Made by a program: the position numbers and the translations under genes
The notes under the pieces: model-generated
Database searches by the model: none
Seen by the model: only the letters and a program-made list of their open reading frames with translations
Told to the model about the DNA's origin: nothing
Source of the DNA: Lactimicrobium massiliense
Lineage (GTDB): Bacteria > Bacillota_I > Bacilli_A > Erysipelotrichales > Erysipelotrichaceae
Direction of reading: 5' to 3'
Length of the DNA: 64,000 bases
Assembly: GCF_900343155.1 (NCBI RefSeq)
Contig: NZ_OUNG01000005.1
Span: 186,001 to 250,000, forward strand
Shown: in pieces, positions 63,536 to 64,000 of the stretch
Position numbering within the stretch: the first letter of the stretch is position 1
Layout of the letters: the number at the start of each line of letters is the position of its first letter

Positions 63536-64000
63536 TCAGTCTGTGAAGACGCCGTATACCATCTTGAATGGCTCTGGCTTCTGAGGTGCAATGTGAATGG
63601 CATCCTGCAGCATTCTTTCAACCTCAGCAAGATTTTTGTCATCATTGACATACAGTGTGCACAGCGTATCACCCTTTTTAACCTGCGCACCGCATCTGAC
63701 TTTCATGACAAGGCCAACAGCCGGATCAATGATATCGTCCTTCTTGGCTCTGCCGGCACCAAGCATCTGAGCAGCCGTGCCGATCTCTTCGGCCTGCATG
63801 CCATGGATGTAGCCATCCCTGCTTGCTTTGACATCCACCTTCTGCTTTACGGCAACAAGTTTCTTCATGCCTTCTACCGTCAGATAAGAGGCATCGCCGC
63901 CTTCCAGAGTGATCATCCCCTGCAGTTTCTTCAGGCCGCTGCCATCGGCAATGGCTGCCTTGAGTTTGTTTCTGGCATCTTCTTCACTGTCAGCAAGCTT
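63536..64000 (-). CDS. pdp: Pyrimidine-nucleoside phosphorylase (C-terminal part)
   Basis: The gene enters from the right edge; the last 155 residues are visible. They cover the end of the catalytic domain (SGLKKLQGMITLEGGD) and the PYNP C-terminal domain: YIHGMQAEEIGTAAQMLGAGRAKKDD, then AVGLVMKVRCGAQVKKGDTL. The enzyme splits uridine, thymidine and deoxyuridine into base and (deoxy)ribose-1-phosphate. Without the N-terminal part, thymidine-only (DeoA) and broad (Pdp) types cannot be told apart; the Firmicutes context favours Pdp. It ends at a strong terminator. Confidence 0.92.
   Translation of the reverse strand, partial: KLADSEEDARNKLKAAIADGSGLKKLQGMITLEGGDASYLTVEGMKKLVAVKQKVDVKASRDGYIHGMQAEEIGTAAQMLGAGRAKKDDIIDPAVGLVMKVRCGAQVKKGDTLCTLYVNDDKNLAEVERMLQDAIHIAPQKPEPFKMVYGVFTD

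Overview
This window looks like chromosomal DNA of a Gram-positive, low-to-middle GC Firmicute, most likely of the class Erysipelotrichia. The evidence is the Bacillus-type replication loader pair DnaB/DnaI, an HrcA/CIRCE heat-shock operon, RNase J, TrmFO, RbgA, strong AGGAGG ribosome binding sites, and Firmicutes gene order (rplS-lepB-rbgA-rnhB-dprA-topA-trmFO-xerC, rpsB-tsf, pyrH-frr, uppS-cdsA-dxr-rseP). Genus and species cannot be fixed from the sequence alone. Most genes lie on the minus strand. I found no tRNA, rRNA, CRISPR array, prophage or insertion sequence. The only clear mobile element is a group II intron.

Layout. 0-3.2 kb: a NUDIX/winged-helix regulator cut by the left edge, a small membrane protein, a HAD phosphatase and a CDF metal exporter. 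3.3-10.7 kb: the heat-shock operon hrcA-grpE-dnaK-dnaJ-clpB, read leftward from one promoter that carries a CIRCE operator and a second, weaker CIRCE-like repeat. 10.8-17.9 kb: rsmD and an FtsW/RodA glycosyltransferase (minus), def and rnj (plus), then a class IIC-like group II intron inserted just after the rnj terminator and touching the stop codon of a metallo-hydrolase gene. 17.9-22.8 kb: a four-gene MacB-type exporter operon with two different membrane fusion proteins. 22.9-25.5 kb: a deoxynucleoside kinase, and a TetR regulator with a cation/proton antiporter behind a promoter carrying two operator-like repeats.

25.6-36.5 kb is a long minus-strand run: radC, a ZnuA-like lipoprotein lacking the usual metal-binding histidines, polA, mutM, coaE, dnaB, dnaI, pfkA, pyk. 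It joins DNA repair and replication initiation to two key glycolytic enzymes with almost no gaps. 36.5-39.5 kb holds mannose-family PTS IIC and IID genes divergent from nagA, a likely amino-sugar uptake and catabolism locus without IIA or IIB. 39.5-44.3 kb holds a cold-shock protein, a secreted three-PASTA protein and a large glucosaminidase, both partly AT-rich, then about 600 bases with no convincing gene.

44.3-61.3 kb is conserved core: isoprenoid/undecaprenyl and phospholipid synthesis with RseP, rubredoxin, ribosome recycling, UMP kinase, Ppx/GppA, translation factors, chromosome dimer resolution, tRNA methylation, topoisomerase I, DprA, RNase HII, RbgA, signal peptidase and L19. The right end has a Cof-type phosphatase, a ComB-family protein, an unrecognised plus-strand gene and the C-terminal part of a pyrimidine-nucleoside phosphorylase cut by the window edge.

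Regulatory style. Many promoters are extended -10 type (TGnTATAAT) with poor -35 boxes. Two genes have a -10 box exactly 7 bases before the start codon and so look leaderless. Intrinsic terminators are frequent and several overlap the stop codon of the gene they end. No single wholly new system stands out. The best leads are the degenerate NUDIX regulator with its palindrome, the two-adaptor exporter with a large Pro/Ser-rich insert, the metal-ligand-free ZnuA relative in the polA operon, the PASTA/glucosaminidase pair, and the unexplained 43.7-44.3 kb stretch.
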